Positions 61,663 to 64,000 of a stretch of DNA of 64,000 nt are shown here, one piece after another; position 1 is the first letter of the stretch, and each line of letters starts with the position of its first letter. A program made the translations under genes and the position numbers. This DNA comes from Actinoplanes octamycinicus (GTDB taxonomy: Bacteria; Actinomycetota; Actinomycetes; Mycobacteriales; Micromonosporaceae): positions 2,895,501 to 2,959,500 of the forward strand of contig NZ_JACHNB010000001.1 in assembly GCF_014205225.1 (NCBI RefSeq), written 5' to 3'. Below the pieces are notes generated by a model. It had not been told where the DNA came from. It did no database searches and was given only the letters and a program-made list of their open reading frames with translations.

Positions 61663-64000
61663 GTGCCGATCCGTGGCGGTCTGCCGCCGCGCAACCCCCG
61701 TTTCGTGGGCCGTGAAGACTTACTGTCCCGCGTGCGGGTCCTGCTCGGCAACGGTCCGGTGGTGTTGCTGCCGAGTCCGGACCATCAACTCGGCGGAACT
61801 GGACGTACCCAGTTGGCGGTGGAATATGCCTATCGGCACGCCGACGCCTACGACCTGGTCTGGTGGATCCCGGCGGAGCAGAACGCCGGGATGCGCGCCG
61901 CCCTGGCCGGCCTGGCGCAGCGGCTCGGCCTGCCGGAGGCGCGCGATCTGAACCGCACACTCGGCGCGGTCCGCGACGCGCTGAGCCGGGGCGAGCCCTA
62001 TCGGCACTGGCTGGTCGTCTTCGAGGGGGCGAACCGGCCTGAGGACATCATGCCGTACCTGCCGTCCGGCGCCGGGCACGTGCTGGTGACCAGCCGCAAT
62101 CCGCGCTGGACCGCCGAGGTGGCGCAGGTGCTGCCGGTGCCGGTGTTCGACCGGACGGACGCCGTCGACCTGCTCCGGGCCCGCGCTCCGGAGCTGTCCG
62201 CGGCCGACGCCGACCGGCTGGCCGCCCGCCTCGGTGACGTGCCGATCGCGCTCGACCTGGCCGCCGCGGTCCGGTCCGCGACCGGCTGGCCGGTGCCGGA
62301 GTACCTGGACCGCTACGACCGCCGGGCCGCCGAGCTGGCCTTTCCCACCCCGCTGCGGGTCACCTGGGGTCTGGCCGCCGAGGCGCTCGGCGCCGCCGCC
62401 CCGGCCGACCGGGTGCTGCTCGAGCTGTGCACCTTCCTGGCCAGCGCGCCGATCTCCTGGCAGCTGCTCTGGGCGGCGCGCACCCTGCCGCTGGACCCGG
62501 AGATGGCCCGCACGGTGCGGGTGGAGCGCCGGCTGCGGGCCGCGATGCGCCGGATCGCGCGGTACGGCCTGGCCGGCCTGGACCCGTCCGGCGAGCGACT
62601 CACCGTGCATCCGCTGATCCGTGGCATGTTCGGCCAGGAGCTGAGCTCGGAGCGGCACGCCGAGCTGCTGCGCACGGTGCGCGGCATGCTGTCCGCGGCC
62701 GACCCGGGCGATCCGGACAACCCGGCCGGCTGGTACCGGTACGCCGAGCTGGCCCCGCACCTGATCCACTCCGACCTGCTCGGTGGCGAGGCCGAGGAGG
62801 TCCGCCAGCTGGTGATCAACTGCATCCGGTTCCACTTCGCCCGGGGTGACTACGACTCCAGCCGGGAGCTGGCCGGCGCCGCGGTGGCCCGCTGGCGCGA
62901 CGCCCTGGGCGAGTCCGCCGAGCAGACCCTGCTCGCCTCGTTCCACCTGGCCAACGCGCTGCGGGCGGTGGGCCGGACCACCGACGCCCGGACCCTGAAC
63001 CTGCAGACGCTGCGCACCCAGCGGGAGGTGTTCGGCGCCGACGACGAGGCCACCCTGGCCACCGCGAACAGCGTCGGCGGCGATCTGCGCATGCAGGGGC
63101 ACTTCGGGCAGGCCCGGCAGCTGGACGCGGACAACCTGGTGCGCTACCGCCGGCTGTTCGGGGAGAGCTTCCCGACCGCGCTGCGCTGCGCCAACAACCT
63201 CGGCATCGACCTGCGGCTGATCGGCGACTTCCGGGGTGCCCGGTCGCTGGACGAGCAGACCCTGCGGCACCGGCAGGCAATCTTTGTGGACGGCCACCCG
63301 GAGACCCTGGCGTCCCGGGCCGCGCTGGCCTACGACCTGTTCGGCCTGGGCGACTACGCCGGGGTGGCGACCGTGCTGGGCGGGCACGCCGAGCAGGTGG
63401 CCGAGGATCACCCGTTCGCGCTCTGGGCCGGCCGGCTGACCGCGATGGCCGCGCACCGGCGGGGCCGGCCGGAGGCCCGGGAACTGGCCACCGCCAACTT
63501 CGCCGCGTGCCGGCAGCGGTTCGGCGATCTGAACGTGGACACCCTGGCCACCGCGGTCTCGCTGGCCAACTGTGTGCGCGCCGCCGGCGACCTGACCGGC
63601 GCGCACGAGCTGCTGGAGCGCGCGGTGATCCGGTTCCACGCGGTGCTCGGCGACGAGCACCCGTTCACCCTGGCCGCGTCGGCCGGGCTGGCCGGGGTGG
63701 TGCGGGCGGCCGGCCGGCACGCCGAGGCCCGGACCATCGACGAGGAGGTGCTCGGCGGCCTGCGGCGCAGCGTGGGCGCCGACCACCCGTTCACGCTGAG
63801 CTGTGCGAACGGGCTGGCCGCCGACCTGTTCGCGGCCGGTGAGGCGCAGCCGGGCCGGGAGCTGGCCGCGGACACGCTGCGCCGGTCAAGGGTGGTGCGC
63901 GGCGCCGACCATCCGGACACGGTGGCCTGCGCGTGGAACCTGGCGCTCGCCGATCAGGACGAGGCCGCCCAGCAGCAGGCCCTCGCGGCGCTGACCAAGG
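61663..64000 (+). CDS. NB-ARC-like/TPR protein (FxsT-like), 3' end beyond the window
   Basis: At least 779 residues, GTG start with GAGGAG seven bases upstream; no stop before the window end. N-terminus RNPRFVGREDLLSRVRVLL is typical of FxSxx-COOH-system TPR proteins and AfsR-like NTPases. The P-loop is degenerate (LGGTGRTQLAVEYA, arginine for lysine, first glycines lost), then WWIPAEQNAGMRAALAGLAQRLG. From about residue 380 come tetratricopeptide repeats (TRQVFGADHEDTLA-type units) to the edge. Contains a TTA leucine codon at 61720, rare here. No FxS peptide is seen in this window. Confidence 0.85.
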   Translation, partial: MPIRGGLPPRNPRFVGREDLLSRVRVLLGNGPVVLLPSPDHQLGGTGRTQLAVEYAYRHADAYDLVWWIPAEQNAGMRAALAGLAQRLGLPEARDLNRTLGAVRDALSRGEPYRHWLVVFEGANRPEDIMPYLPSGAGHVLVTSRNPRWTAEVAQVLPVPVFDRTDAVDLLRARAPELSAADADRLAARLGDVPIALDLAAAVRSATGWPVPEYLDRYDRRAAELAFPTPLRVTWGLAAEALGAAAPADRVLLELCTFLASAPISWQLLWAARTLPLDPEMARTVRVERRLRAAMRRIARYGLAGLDPSGERLTVHPLIRGMFGQELSSERHAELLRTVRGMLSAADPGDPDNPAGWYRYAELAPHLIHSDLLGGEAEEVRQLVINCIRFHFARGDYDSSRELAGAAVARWRDALGESAEQTLLASFHLANALRAVGRTTDARTLNLQTLRTQREVFGADDEATLATANSVGGDLRMQGHFGQARQLDADNLVRYRRLFGESFPTALRCANNLGIDLRLIGDFRGARSLDEQTLRHRQAIFVDGHPETLASRAALAYDLFGLGDYAGVATVLGGHAEQVAEDHPFALWAGRLTAMAAHRRGRPEARELATANFAACRQRFGDLNVDTLATAVSLANCVRAAGDLTGAHELLERAVIRFHAVLGDEHPFTLAASAGLAGVVRAAGRHAEARTIDEEVLGGLRRSVGADHPFTLSCANGLAADLFAAGEAQPGRELAADTLRRSRVVRGADHPDTVACAWNLALADQDEAAQQQALAALTK

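Overview
The window is about 73% GC, with compact ATGA/GTGA-overlapping operons, frequent GTG starts, an ECF sigma factor and STAS-type regulators, and a complete type IV pilus operon. Together these point to a Micromonosporaceae actinomycete, most likely Actinoplanes or a close relative. This is an inference; no rRNA is present to confirm it.

Layout. (1) 1-19600: a polyunsaturated-fatty-acid-synthase-like (Pfa) operon: a PfaA-like KS-AT-4xACP-KR-DH protein cut by the window start, a KS-CLF-AT-DH-DH protein, a PfaD-type flavin enoyl reductase, two acyl-CoA dehydrogenases and an Sfp-type phosphopantetheinyl transferase, closed by a hairpin. (2) 19703-26714: a second operon behind a perfect 8-bp-arm inverted repeat: methyltransferase, SbnA-like PLP enzyme, three successive ATP-grasp ligases and an MFS exporter. 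(3) 26747-30731: three tandem mini-genes that encode the same 20-residue peptide, each with a strong ribosome binding site; then a very strong intrinsic terminator, a SagB-type dehydrogenase, a JmjC/cupin_4 oxygenase and a second MFS exporter. Regions 1-3 read as one biosynthetic locus combining a Pfa-type acyl chain, amino-acid ligation and ribosomal peptides. I know of no described system with this combination, and it is the main discovery candidate.

(4) 30743-38279: accessory genes. These are an ECF sigma factor (minus strand); an ACP, AcpS-like, aldehyde dehydrogenase and DUF4188 set; a 44-residue secreted-looking peptide ending in CASCW next to a LuxR-like regulator; a MarR regulator; and two tiny proteins sharing a YWxxxDDV motif, one of them translationally coupled to an aspartokinase-like gene. 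(5) 38647-50092: mostly housekeeping genes: pntAB transhydrogenase, a DUF2293 protein, a cytochrome P450, a membrane-anchored protein, MTA phosphorylase, a YqgE protein, tRNA-Ala(GGC), a secreted GH11 xylanase with CBM2 behind a palindromic operator, a CheY-like receiver and a luciferase-like oxidoreductase. (6) 50135-58186, minus strand: pilB-T-C-A-D-M-N-O. (7) 58249-64000: a GlxA-like AraC regulator divergent from an MFS carrier, a 700-bp non-coding stretch with two minisatellites, a STAS protein, and a TPR/NB-ARC-like protein running off the right edge.

How the genes may cooperate (inference): the Pfa proteins build a reduced or polyunsaturated acyl chain on four ACPs; PfaD and the acyl-CoA dehydrogenases set its unsaturation; the SbnA-like enzyme supplies an unusual amino acid; the ATP-grasp ligases join carboxylates and amines, possibly on the 20-residue peptides; SagB and the cupin oxidise the peptide; and two MFS pumps export the product.
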